From positions 124,001 through 188,000 of the forward strand of contig JAQGDQ010000019.1 in the NCBI GenBank assembly GCA_030141605.1: 64,000 nt of DNA, read 5' to 3'. The position numbers and the translations under genes were made by a program. The notes beneath the pieces were generated by a model. The model worked only from the letters and a program-made list of their open reading frames with translations. It searched no databases and had not been told where the DNA came from. The DNA comes from Tubiluchus corallicola. Its lineage: Eukaryota; Priapulida; Priapulimorpha; Priapulimorphida; Tubiluchidae. Shown piece by piece: positions 1 through 12,055 of the stretch; the stretch's first letter is position 1, and each line of letters opens with the position of its first letter.

Positions 1-3000
1 AGCAAGACGTCAATCATTCTCAGTCAAGCTCTACTGACTGCCCAATCAGCGTGCATATTTTTCACACACCCATAGAAGCTATTCATCGCCACGCTTTCGG
101 GACAATTGCGGGACATAAGCTGCAACTATGTATTGCCGGTATATGTTATACTGTTCAGAAAATGCTCAACTTTTCATTACTTCGCGGGACGAAAATTGGC
201 ATGGTTTTAAATTTTATTACAGATTGTCGATTGAAATTGCAGGTGAATTAGTGGAAATGTTTAGTGTAATTCCGATTTTTTAAGAAGAAATGCGCAACGC
301 TTGCGTCTATGCAGACAACCCCACTTGGGGACCCACTGGGTAACGCTGTCTGGGTACTTGAACAGAGGTGACAATGAAATTTATAACTTTATATTGAAGC
401 CCGAGTTAGCAAATATAAATGATTCGAGGTTAGCACGCATGTAAAAATTACAACTTGAGCACTTCTAAGTAAGTTTGTCAAGGTTGCAGGAATGGGAATA
501 GCCAGCAATAGTTGAGGCCTAGCGGCAGAACTGAACTCATCCACGAGAGTCCGTGACAACTGTCAGGATTATGAGGTAAGGGAGCGCACACATAGAAACC
601 CACATTCGGGCAAAATGTTTTCAGAAATTTTCATGCAAAATGGTTTCTTTCCTGGTCAGTTTTTTGAAAAACCCGATAAGACCTTCCCGGTCCAAATTAC
701 TTCAAGTGTGACCAAAATTTATATATATATATGTAATATTTGTATCCTGAAATGCCATTTTTCTGATTATGAGCATGGTTGATGCCATTGGGACTTATGA
801 GTAAAATGTAACTCGGGCAAGATCGTCTACGGAATAGAACAATCAAATTTATTCCATTTCCGTAGCCTAACAAACAGTTAGAAAAATGCAAAAAGTGGCT
901 AAAAGCTTGCAGGCGGTCACATGATAAGCTAAATGTAGAAAAAATACGTCGCAGGTTGATGTGTTCATATATTTAAAGGCAAAAGAGACTTTCGTAATAT
1001 ATACTTTGTTGCCCATTTGTCTTAAAGCTAGGCTTAACTGACTGAGTTCCTTTGTAATAGCCGCCCGGCTAGCCACTCATGTCTCTGCAATTCGGTAGTT
1101 CTTTGAAATTTTGTCGCTACATTCTGCTTAAATTGTGAAGACACTTTTTGGGTTAAAGTTGTAATTTTTTGTAAAAATAACTTCCGGCTTGCAAATTTTT
1201 TGAAAGAAAAAGCACAATCAGTTTATCTGCTGATGGGATATTATAGTTGTCGTGTTGTTTACGAGATTTGTATTCAGCAGGAGCTGATGGCTCGACCTGC
1301 TTACGTCACAACGGAGGCGGAGCGATTGAGCAATATGCTTGGCGTCAATTATTTTAACAAGCTAAAACTGAAGCCTATAAGCTAAGTAGCCCGCCTGGTA
1401 CCTAATGTATGCTCACTATGCTCGCAGAGAATTCCATGTTTATCTGAAATTATATCATCATACGTATGCACTATGTACGCTGTGTTGTTAATTGATATGG
1501 TGACAAATTTTTAAAGCAGTTTTATCTTTAAAGCTAGAAGAAGCAGAATTTCTGAGTGAACTGCAGAAGTTTTGTTGGGCGTGTCTTCGTGCTGTTCAGT
1601 ATCCACCAGCATACGTGTTTTTTCAAGCCCGCAGCGAGGTTCGTTTGGCAGGAGATAAGACTAATTTAAATTTCTTTTGTAGTTTTAAGCAAGGCAGTTT
1701 ATGCGCGCATATATTATGTGGCTATTTCAGTATTTCTAACTGTATACTAAAATAGAACGAATGTCGTTCAAAAGTTGGTTTTTCCTTTAAAATGAATGAA
1801 AGCTATAAGTTTAAATGATGAAAACGCAGTAAATAAGCAGCTGTCGTTTATTTAAATGAATCCCTTGAAGTTTTTTCATGTTATAAGAATATACTTTTCC
1901 TAAAAATGATGTCGATTATGGTACATATAAATCTATATTCGTTTGAAGTTAAACTCCCAAAATTAAATAATATTTTTCAATCTTAACTTAAGTGACGTTT
2001 TATTTGTTAACATGAAGAGGTGCTGATTCCTCCTTATTTGGTGCCCTGTTACACAACGCAAATCTAATTTTGGAAGAAAAAAATGCGATTCCCCTAGGTT
2101 CTCCTTTAATACACTGAGTAAAAACAAAAATTAGTAAATGATATTTCTTACTACTACCTTTTTACAATGCAAGTTTCTCTTTGTCCGGAGCCCCCAATAA
2201 TTGGAAAATGGTATTTCCTTGTACGGGGAGATGTATCGTAAACGTGTTTCCTCTTACGGAACGATTAATCACAAGTAAACAGTCGAAAAGTGACACGTAA
2301 ATGCTCACTGTCCATAAGTGGTCAAATTGGCTGCGAAGCGTTATTGCCCAGGTAACATTGTGAAATGCGTTCAGTGAAGCCAACAGACTGTGGTACATAC
2401 ACCAAATGGTTTACTCATCTAATTCTGCGTGACACATGGCATGCACACATAAATATACACACCTATTTTGTTGCAATTATGTGGGAATAAATTAGGAATA
2501 ATGTGGGGGCTCACTGCCTGAGGATCACATATTCAATCCTTTTAAAAACAGTCAGAATATAAAGCAAGTCGATAAGAAAACAATGGCTTGTCGCAATCCA
2601 TTTTTCGTTTTTTAGCAGGTTAACCCATAGACTGTAACCCGCCATTATGACAGTCACCATAGACAGACCGAATCTTGGCAAACCTAACTCTTGGGATTCT
2701 TTTCTGATTCATATTTTACAAAATCTGTACAAAGAAGAAGCCGTTCAGCTCAGTCTACAGGTGAAAATTATATATTAATAAACCCGTATTATTCACGTAC
2801 CAGCAGAATTAATATTATGTTAGATAGATGCGTGATCGTACTGCAAAGGTATATGAGTTAAAATAGAAAAAGCAGTCTTTAACAAACATGTTCTCCTAAC
2901 ACAAAATCAAGCAAGATTAGAATAGTTTTATCTGTGTAACCCGGTCCCGGATCCTACCCACGTGCAAATGAGCTACGACCCAAATGATTCACTTTCAGCT

Positions 3001-4268
3001 CTGTCAACTGATCTTTATATGCACTCTGGCGCACTATAGGCCCGTATCCTGCAGTTAAATTTGGATTTTTCAATAGATATAGAAAAACTGGCCGATGAAA
3101 TATGCCTTACAGATTATAAGATTATTTCGAGACTCATTAATCCTGAAATCCTACTTGCATTAAATCCTTTAGCGATATTTACCGAAACAAAATCAACTGA
3201 AAACCCGAACTGAGTAATGAAGTTGCTAATCAAATCGCATATGATGTATCGGTTGCTCATATTATCATTTCTTCTGAACAGTGTCTCTTTTATCAACAGC
3301 ATTTGCACAACGCCTGATCGGCTTCATATTGAATAGCAGTTTAAACGTAAATTAGATTTAAGGTTACGCGACACGAAACCTCATTTATTGTACTTAAAAG
3401 AGACTTAAATGAAACAAGTTGCACATGTTCAGTGCTGATTAAATCCTCTGTCAGATTATTTGCGGAACCCAAAAAAGTTAGATGATTAATACCCCTCTCA
3501 TGATAGCATGGGGAAGTGTAATGAGGCCAAAATCAAAATTAAATTTACTATCTTTAGGGAATAAATTGAAACTGTGTTAGCGCCCTCTGTACAGAAAACA
3601 CAAATTAATTACATATAATTTAAATTACAAGATTATTAATTTATGCCAAAAGCACAGTTTTTAATATACTTTTATTTTCAAAGTTAAGCCAAAAAAGAAC
3701 AATGCCAAAAATAAAACAAACTCGGGATTACAAAGGAACAAAGACCTCTGATTTATAAGCTTATAGTGCCTCAGCCACTACAGCAATTATTGTCTATAGT
3801 CATCAAGATTTTAATCTTGCTCCTACTTTGGTTCAGTTTCGATTGTTTCATTTCGTTTTGCGTTATCCCCTTTGCGATGCAGTCTTAGAAACAGATCGGT
3901 TTCGCGGTGATGTCAGTCTCGATCTTGTTGTTGTTCAAGTAATAAGCTTTTAACCAATTTTCATATTGTCTAAAATCCAGTAACTTCTTATCCTAAATTT
4001 TTACGATAAAACGGATCTGTGACAATGTTCACCAGTGGTCAGGGCAGTCAAAAGTACATCCCTCGCAGATGGCCAACCGAATTCAGCATTTCCAAAGTTA
4101 GATCACTAACATTAAAATGGTTCTAGCTAATTAGCTTAATTTTTTATATTATTATAAGTATATAGTATATTATATTAATCTAATTAGTTAGAATAACATT
4201 TAACATTGAAAATGCTGAATTTGGTAGGCTAGATATAAGGAACGAACTTTGAACTATCTCAGTTACTG
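1..4268. other. No gene recognised
   Basis: AT-rich sequence with only short chance frames (61-78 codons) and a TA run at 718-732. Paired short palindromic boxes, CCCACTTGGGG and ACCCACTGGGT, lie at 331-352. This and 5.2-8.7 kb could be intron of the minus-strand gene that starts at 9689, but no downstream exon was identified. Confidence 0.6.
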
Positions 4269-4415
4269 GAGATACGGTGTCCTGGTGGTTTAAGGCGCCT
4301 GCTTTGTAAGCAAATAATCACTGGTTCAAATCCAGGCTGCATCTCAACTTTTTCACATTTCTTGTCTTTCGAGCTTGACATAAAAATTTAATTAATCATG
4401 GGTCTGTAACAGCAG
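4269..4415 (+). mobile_element. tRNA-derived SINE, copy 1
   Basis: The head (4269-4345) folds as a tRNA: GAGATAC pairs with GCATCTC at the ends (one mismatch), an A-box-like TGGTGGTTTAAGG is present, the anticodon loop TTTGTAA gives anticodon TGT (Thr-like), and a B box GGTTCAAATCC lies in a CTGG/CCAG stem. The anticodon stem has two mismatches, so it is not a sound tRNA gene. The tail, with GTCTTTCGAGCTTGA and AAAATTTAATTAAT, is shared with the copy at 55.5 kb, which shows a mobile family rather than a lone tRNA. Confidence 0.75.
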
Positions 4416-4866
4416 TAGTAATAATCCTGACATTGAGATTATACTAATTAATCAGGAAATTATGTCATGTGCACGATTTCTAGGACATTAATCTGCTGTT
4501 GACCTGTTGAAATTAATTGTGTATTAGCTTGAGTATGCATAATAACATTCCGAAATTAACTTTATTTATTTATATTAGTGCATAATTCATGTTTTCGACA
4601 GTTCTCGTGTTTGGATATCAGACAGAAGAGAATTTGCCTCCAGCGCTTGCCAATTACATTCTCAAACTCAAAGCGTTACGATCTACCAAGCGTAAGACAT
4701 CCTTTACGAATAACTGTAAAAGCACGAATAAACATGATATAAACAAATGTCTCAGACGAACTGGTTTGATGTAAAAAGGTCCATTTCACAGAAGCGCATT
4801 GAAGAGTAAAGTTTTCAAAATTAGGTAACCCCAGTGAAATACATCTGAAAAAATTGCTTGTAACAA

Positions 4867-5115
4867 ACAGATACGCGTACGAACAGACAGGCGAACAAAC
4901 AAATAAACAAACAAACATATAAACAAGCAAACAGAAAACAAACAAACATATAAACAAGCAAACAGAAAACAAACAAACAAACATACAAACGAACAAGTGA
5001 AACAAATGAAACTTATAAGCAAATAAACAGCCGGAAACACAAACAAAAAGGCACACAAATGCAAGAAAAGGATAAACGAACAAACAGACGAGGAAAGCAT
5101 CAAGTAAGCACATAA
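4867..5115. repeat. Degenerate period-4 array (AAAC type)
   Basis: The segment consists of AAAC, GAAC and AAGC tetramers with point changes that keep the period of four. A 31-bp unit ACAAACATATAAACAAGC... is duplicated at 4911 and 4942. Long open frames on the minus strand here are a by-product of the repeat. Confidence 0.8.
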
Positions 5116-5159
5116 ACAATAAACATAGTGCCGGTTTTTTTACCAAACCATAAATCAAG

Positions 5160-8100
5160 GCGGGATAGATTACTCAAATAGATATGCATTGGGGCACACT
5201 ATTTCATAAGGATCCATTTGTTCTGCTGGCACTTCGTCTCTGTCAATTGATGTAATATTTGTTCAAGGAGGAAAGTTAATCCAAACGAAGATGAGAAAAT
5301 GAAATTATTTGCTATACAACACCGCTTGACATTTATACTTGGAGCGTTGTCTGCTGACGACCGTGTATAACAAACAGAATGTGTTTGTTTGAATACAAAA
5401 ATACAAATTTTCTCGTAATTTTGAAAGCAATTTCGAACCCATCAAAGAAAAGCAATTTAGAGCGCAATCGGCTAAATCGAATTTGTTAGACCTGGCGAAC
5501 AGAATCAAAATCTCGGCCATGTAAATGTATAGAAAAAGATATTTGGAGTTGTGTTATCGTTTGTCGAACCATGGCGTGCGCATCTACAAGTTTTTCCTTC
5601 TTCCACATTCGTGTGCTTAAAAATTCCAATTAACTACTCAAGAAACCACCGAATTTGTAACAAAAGAATTTACTTATATATGTACTAACGGATAAAATTA
5701 AGCCCAGTCTGAAAAATTTACTTCTTTTGCATTTCTAGGTTTAGACACGGTTTACTAAATAATCAACATACTACTACTGATCCATATTTAGTGGTTGCTT
5801 ATGAGTTTCACGTAGTCTTGATAAATAACCAGAAATTAGCAAATAGTACTTCCAAGCTTTTTTTGAAGCAGGGTGTTAATTTGTTTTTAATGAAAGCAAT
5901 TATTTACGTTTTACACTAACTTTTTCAAGTGAAAAGCCCCTTCTAACGAACGTCAAGTGAAAAAATGGCTTTGATGTCAGACTGTATTCTGTTATGTTCA
6001 ACAAGAACTGCTCAAAATGACATCGAGATCAAAAGTAGTAATCAAATTGACGATGAAATTGTGCATTGCATGTATTGAACTTGTAATGAGTTTAAAAGTT
6101 TTCATGCACTGCTCAACAACAGTTTGAAAATGTCCGTCTACACGAGCTGCAGTTTAGCACAACTAAACGTGTGGTACAATTGCTACATATGTCAGACTGT
6201 TCAGTTTGCTTGAGTGTAATAAAAGAGCACGGAAAATTTCGATTACTGTACCCAGAAACACATAACATTTTTTGCTAGAGTGGGGTATAAAAGCAATGAG
6301 TAAGTACAAGACTGTTTGTTCACAGATATTGCCGAAATTACAATTTAGTGGGGTGTGGTTGAAGAAGGCGCAGTCCTCAAGATCCTGCTACACTTCTTGC
6401 AGATATCTGAGAAGCTTGTTTTTTGAATATCAATCAAGGCGTTATCTTACCCACAGCTTTATCTTTTAAAATCGGCTCTAACGTGTCCAACGTGCCATCT
6501 TTGTTACGGTTGAGGAGAGAAATTTCAAGGTCATTCAATTCGACTGAAAAAACCAGCCGCATTCGAGTTGCTGCATTGAACACACCCCTCAAGATTACAG
6601 GCGGTGCGCGACCGCCAAGCTTTCCCATTAAATATTGAGGATATGATAGGTTTTCTACTCTTTTAGCAATACTTTGGTTTAATGAATTGCAGTATACTAT
6701 TATTACATACTCACTATTTCTACCCGAGTAAAAGGTAATGCGTTTATCTTACAAAACGAGTCGCGCGCGTTCAGACGTTCGAAAGTCCTAGAGTGAATCG
6801 AACTTTTTATAGACTCGTTTCTCGAAGGTATAGCAAGCACAGAATTTATGAATTCTTAATATTATTTTCAAAGACTAAAGTATTAATCAACGATTCTTGT
6901 AAAAATAAAAGCCTTTTAACTTCAATAAATGATTATCAACGGAAATTGAGCAAACTACAACACGAAGCTCTAGTTTAGTAAAAAAAATAGCAACTGCTGC
7001 TTACGGCTGGCACTCAAAAGTTAGTTCACTCCATCCTAGTGCTAATAATCCTGTAACGATAACAGTAATCCTGTAACGATAAATCAAAATAGATTGCTCA
7101 TATGCTAGATGAATGAACGCTAAGCGTACCACGCTATTGTGGGCGTGAATAAGTAAAAACTTATTTGTTATATGCCAAAAGATCTTGTAAAAGAAAATCT
7201 GCCATGCGCCACATGAAGTGACGATAGAATTATTAGCAAAACTGCTATAAATAACAAACATGGCTTCTTTCTAAGACATTTAGCCTAGAAAAGCAACACT
7301 TCTCTCCATACGTAGCATAGTGGTGTAAGGCTGGTTAATAATGTGCTGACTAAAACCGCTTGGATGTACAGTGTACAGCGTATATAAAGAATAAATGGTT
7401 ACACACATTATAAAGCATTATCCAGGCATTACAGCATAATATGGAAACTCAATATTTTCCCTTGATTAGATTACAGTCACATACAGAAATAACAGCAATT
7501 GACAAAATTAAAAAGAATGTGCGGTCCACGTCTATTGCGTCAACGAAAAAGCGGGCTGTTTTTTAAAGAAAATAAATGAAAATTCTCGACGGCAGGTCGC
7601 CAACGAAAGCAATTCGTTATCATCAGAGAAAAGGAGAGACCGTGAGGCAGCTATCCAGTGCATGATAGAGGAAGAAATAGACAGCAAACTGTACACCCTA
7701 GTACATCTGTATTATTACTGCAGCTAGACAATTTAATGAATCTCTTTAAAATAGGTTGAGTTAGCAATGACATTAAATCTCTCTCCTTAAGCCGTTGCCA
7801 CAATTTAAAAATAATTATGTTTTTTCTCCTTCTTGCTTTGTTTCTTCAATGATAATCTGCAGTAGAGAACCAATCCAGTGATTTATGCATGCAATTCATC
7901 CTCTAAGTTGCATTTTATTTAATTTTGTCTTATAAATCTCAGTAGCTCATTGAAATTGTAATGAGAGTGCAGTATGAATGTATGGATTAATCGCACTACT
8001 AAAGTACTAACGGAATTGTCAAAGCTGCAAGAATATACCTTTTTTCGACTGTTTGATGTCTACCCAGTGTTTTGAGATTTTGCTATTAAATCAACAATGT

Positions 8101-8688
8101 CATCAGCGTTCAATTTACAAGCATTTGTAGCAAATCCACAGAGTAATAAAAATAAAATAGACAAATGACTAGCTTTGGAATGAGCACGGGAACTGATCCT
8201 GAAAATCACGAAAACTACACTTTCTTGCAACAGAAATGGTTAGGCTTTGATTGAATTTCTATTTTGCATGACGTGTGACTTCTTTTGCATTAATATTTGC
8301 AGATATTGAGGATATTGTATTCCCTTAGAAAGGGATGATAAAACCTGAAAGCTTTTAATAGCTTTTGTTACATCGAGGTCATTCTAATGTACTAAAAATA
8401 TTTACTGACAGTGCTGCTGCCATTACAAGTGTTTATATACAGATTGCTAAACTGGACCAACTCTGGCAGCGCAAATGTTGCTAACAAAAAAGCTTGTCAT
8501 ACATCGTAAAGTACATGGCTGTTAGTCGGTGAAAAATGAGAATGAATACCAAGATTTCAAAACATTACAACGCACAGAAATATATTTATTTTACATTAGC
8601 AAACGTGTGGAATTTGAGCTTTGTTTCGACATGTATCAAGTCGACATAGTCTTCTAGGTTATTATTTGTGAAGATAGTAAAACAAGTG
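5160..8688. other. Presumed intron of the main gene; nothing definite
   Basis: By inference it lies immediately downstream of the donor at 8694. Apart from the exon candidate at 6451-6628 and a 16-bp duplication around 7045-7083, only chance frames were seen. Confidence 0.5.
6451..6628 (-). CDS. Candidate exon or chance ORF with a donor-like end
   Basis: This minus-strand frame opens at ATG 6628 and runs into GTGG|GTAAGA, a good donor (exon end 6451, phase 1). The translation includes MRLVFSVELNDLEISLLN and a DGTLDTLEPIL segment that look protein-like, and base composition is less AT-rich than nearby. The best upstream AG (AAAG before CTTGG) lacks a good pyrimidine tract. Splicing from the main exon at 8695 through the nearest phase-compatible acceptor would create a stop at the junction, so it does not simply follow that exon. 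No family assigned. Confidence 0.25.
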
Positions 8689-8694
8689 ACTTAC
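8689..8694 (-). other. 5' splice site (donor) of the main exon
   Basis: Reading the minus strand, the exon ends CATTG and the intron begins GTAAGT, a perfect match to the metazoan donor from +1 to +6. It lies exactly where the open frame would otherwise stop, which is the usual appearance of a coding exon running into its intron. Confidence 0.8.
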
Positions 8695-9689
8695 CAATGC
8701 ATGACGCTGCTATGGCTGCTAGTCTTTGTCACTACCTGTGTATGTGTTTGCATGGACCGAACCTTGTATTGCATCGCTCCACTAGGTGTCATTAGCTGCA
8801 TTCCACTATCGTCGTCGCCACCAATCGGCACCAACTGTTGACCATCAGGACCAGTAAGATCCACCCTGTGTGCCTTCTGCTGGAATGCTTCCATGAGCTT
8901 AGCTGCACCTCCTAAACCACATTCGCTAAGAACTTGCACTGCATTGGGTTGTTGTGGTGAAATGATGCGAACTGTACGCCGATGAGACTGTTGTTTCTGA
9001 ACTGAAACTTTCTGTTGAACTCCACCAGGTCCTTGCACTTCGAAATTACCTTCTTGGATAACCATCCCACCTTTGGTCATCTCTCCGCCAGCTTCAAACT
9101 GTCTACCTCTACTGCCTTCTACAGTAATTTGTTGAAGCGCTCCATGACCGCCTTCAAAAGCCACTGGAATTGATTCTTTTTTCACCTGAAAGTCGGCATC
9201 TTGTGTCCGGACACTCACTTCCTTTTGACTACCAACGCCGGCAACAAGAGCCAGGCTGGCATTATCGTTTTGTCTGTTTCCTGGCAAGCAAATTTCCATT
9301 CCCGTTTTAGTCTTCTCTGGAATTTTTGGAGAAACAGTTACTTTAGCTGATGGAGTAGCGCCGTCTGATCCCTTTGATATTGAAGAATAAGGAACAGTTT
9401 GTCTTTCCTCTTCACCTCTGGCCGGAGCAACATCTCCGGCCGATCCTCCCTCACGTCCTGGTACAGAAATTTTTCCAGTAGTGTGATCTATTTTAATTAT
9501 TCCTTTTGCCAATAAATCATCAATATTTACGTTCGGATTAGAAGATTTAATAGTAATCTTTTGTGTCGTGTGTGGCGCTCCAGGGGGAGAAGAAATTGTG
9601 ATTTCCTTATGTGCACCACTAGAGGTTTGATTGCCCGAGCCAGAATGGACGTTTATTCGAAGATTTTTGTCTTCACTGCCAGTTGCCAT
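8695..9689 (-). CDS. First coding exon (331 residues) of a multi-exon gene, product not recognised
   Basis: The exon opens at ATG 9689 in a strong Kozak context (A at -3, G at +4), with an in-frame TGA nine bases upstream (9696-9698), so this is the start. The frame stays open for 331 codons plus two bases and then meets GTAAGT (8694-8689); the apparent W332-stop is TGG TAA spanning that donor. The exon therefore ends in phase 2 at 8695 and the gene continues leftwards. The protein is hydrophilic and Gly/Ser/Gln-rich and looks disordered, with no signal peptide or membrane segment. A short motif of the form [K/Q/G/A]x[I/V][T/S][I/V] recurs at about residues 28-32, 43-47, 72-76, 115-119, 156-160, 186-190 and 226-230. 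Residues 52-75 (NVNIDDLLAKGIIKI) and 254-275 look more ordered. It is much less AT-rich than its surroundings, as coding DNA should be. I recognise no family; the downstream domains are outside what I could find. Confidence 0.88.
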
Positions 9690-9714
9690 TTTCTTTCAAA
9701 TAAAAGGTTCTTGG

Positions 9715-9730
9715 CTGACAGAAACTAATC
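9715..9730 (-). other. Possible 3' splice acceptor in the 5' leader of the main exon
   Basis: On the minus strand a pyrimidine-rich stretch ends TTTCTGTCAG just 25 bases before the start codon. If used, the main exon would carry a short untranslated leader joined to an upstream non-coding exon. Otherwise the promoter lies close by in 9.7-10.4 kb; a CACGTG E-box core sits near 9932, but I could not fix a core promoter. Confidence 0.3.
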
Positions 9731-10549
9731 GATCTAAACGTTCCGTTAAGAGTGAATGCGGGCAGACTCTGTAAATTTAACTCAAGCAGATCTTTAACTG
9801 TTGGTGTGCAATTACAATAGCAGCCACTCTGCAGTTACTGTTTTAGTTCAACAATTTTGTAGTATAAATATAATTCAACAGTTTTTGCTATAAGAAGCAA
9901 AGCAGTGAATCCAAGCGTTTGCTAATTATGTAGCACGTGTGGCTTTTTAAATTTTTTTGGCGAACTGAAAAACAGACGCGCTTGATTAGGAGCAGTTATA
10001 GCCGTGCCCTTTTGCTCTGAGTAAATTTTAACGCCCGAAACATCTGCCAGCTCTAAAACACTAGCAATTTTACGATGTGCCAGTGATTACGAATCTCAGC
10101 TTAAGTCTCAAATAACTTCAATAACTTCGCTCGATCTTGACACAATGTTTGTTGTTATAATTTTGTAATCTTCACAGCTTCTGCAGTGCCAATAAAGTGT
10201 ACTACCTAAACAGAAATACGTGGATAAAATGCGACCAACAGTAAACGTTTAATTGCTGGAATGGCGCAGTTCAACTTATGACGTTTATTGAGTGTGGCTT
10301 CTGCAGATTTCCAACAGAAAAATAAAGATGCAGTGGACCGAAATTTTAGGGAATTAGCGAAATTAGAGGGAAAGTATTAAGATGGGTTTTCATGGTATAA
10401 ATTTGAGCTACGAATTAAGTGTAACATTAATGTGCGCATCAGGAAAATTAGATAGAAACAGTAACTATGAGGTATAGTCTGAAAAGCTCCTTTAACAATA
10501 TGATTAAAAAGAGAGCAGATCTTGAAGCAAAAAGCTTCCAATACGTGTT
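9731..10549. other. Upstream region of the main gene
   Basis: No open frame. It should hold the promoter or an upstream intron of the minus-strand gene. A CACGTG core near 9932 and a TATATTTATA-like stretch near 9862 (minus strand) are the only notable short motifs, and neither is convincing. Confidence 0.4.
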
Positions 10550-10960
10550 TTTCCTTCTGTTAAAATGTCATTTTATTTCCCTCTCGTTTTATTTATCTTT
10601 CATCCTTTTTATTTTCCTTCTCTTCTCTTTTGCCCTCTTACTAATATTTTGTTTCTTCTCTTCCTCTATTGCATACACTCTCTGTATATTTACCACCTAC
10701 TTACTTACCATCTACCCAACAACTGGCCTACCTGCCTATCAATTTATGTACCTACTATTTATTATCTAATTTCTGACCTATCTGCTTAGGTATAGGCTGA
10801 CTGACTGGCCGACCGACTGACTACCTACCTAATATTTACCTACCAGCCTACATCTACCTGGTCTCCTACCAATCTACCCATTGCCTGCGTTTCTACATAC
10901 ATTTCTGCATTCTCTAGGTTTCTGTTCATTTATTTAGCTATATTTTTCTTCCCCCCTCTC

Positions 10961-10994
<34 letters not shown>

Positions 10995-11090
10995 CCCTCT
11001 CCCTCTGACTCTATCCCCTCTCACACACAAACGCACACACTCATACACCCTCACAGACACACATACTCTCACGCACAGAGACTCACTTTT
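10550..11090. repeat. Pyrimidine-rich tract, degenerate CTAC/GACT array, then CT and CA repeats
   Basis: A T/C-rich block (10550-10680) passes into period-4 CTAC, CTGC and GACT units (10690-10880). Then come (CT)n with interruptions (10951-11000) and CA-rich sequence (11022-11085). The 100- and 74-codon frames inside it are compositional artefacts. Confidence 0.8.
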
Positions 11091-11993
11091 AATCTTTCAT
11101 AGAATCATTCTCTTGTTGATCAAAGTAAATTTATGGTTAGTGTCACACCTATTATGTTTGCTACTTTTAGGTTAAATTTGTGTTCAGTTTTAACAACACT
11201 TTTTATCAATTTGGAAAAAGCAATGTAGAACAGAGACCGTTAATCTTCTAGTGTGACAATTATCCTGTTACAACAGCGTGTTTACTCTTGGCAAATACGC
11301 TAAACAAACCCCGAGTTTGTACAGAAGTAACTGCTTTAAACATTGCTGAGTGATTGGATCTCGGTTTTATACATGATACCCCAGAGCTTTAATTAAATGT
11401 ACTACGTCTAAGTTACTACCACGATAAGTTATAGATATTTTGTATCCTTAAATACAGCTCTTCATTTTCTGAAGTTTTTTGGGCCAATTAGCCAGTACTT
11501 TTCTGCCTCTATTTTGTTAAAGAGCTTTGAGATGGAATATTGAGTTCTAAGACACAGAGTTACTACCATTTTAGATATCAAAACTCATGATGTATGTTAG
11601 TGGTCGCCTTGCACATTTATTAGTGGGCGTTTATAAGCTGACAACAAGGTATTATAGGCCTAGCCCATGAACTCCCTAACAAGACGAAGACACAGTTCAG
11701 ATACATATGTGCAGCTTGCATGTGTTTACGTGACTTACTCAAAGCAAGACACAAATTTCTGCTGCTTTATGATTGCTAGCAATCTAGGGTTTCTGCTTTT
11801 CGTTTATGTTTGCTTCAACCCGAACACGTTCTTCAGAAAACTCCATTCAGTGACCTGATTAAGTTGCAGACTGAGTATGCAGTTCAGAAGTGACATACGT
11901 TGGTTGAAATATATTGAATTTGTTCTACTGAATAAGCTCCAAAGGAGTAAATTTTGTGGGCACACGTGTAGGAGGCGAAAAACGTTTGAGCAG

Positions 11994-11996
<3 letters not shown>

Positions 11997-12054
<58 letters not shown>
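11997..12054. repeat. (GA)n microsatellite
   Basis: About 55 bases of nearly pure GA dinucleotide. Confidence 0.95.

Positions 12055-12055
<1 letters not shown>

Noticed and set aside
4269-4345. Functional tRNA-Thr(TGT) gene
   Set aside because: Mismatches in the acceptor and anticodon stems and a shared SINE body with the copy at 55.5 kb argue for a SINE head.
4676-5158. 160- and 105-codon Cys/Leu/Phe/Val-rich minus-strand frames
   Set aside because: They lie over the AAAC-type period-4 array; a four-base period keeps several frames open and gives cyclic peptide composition.
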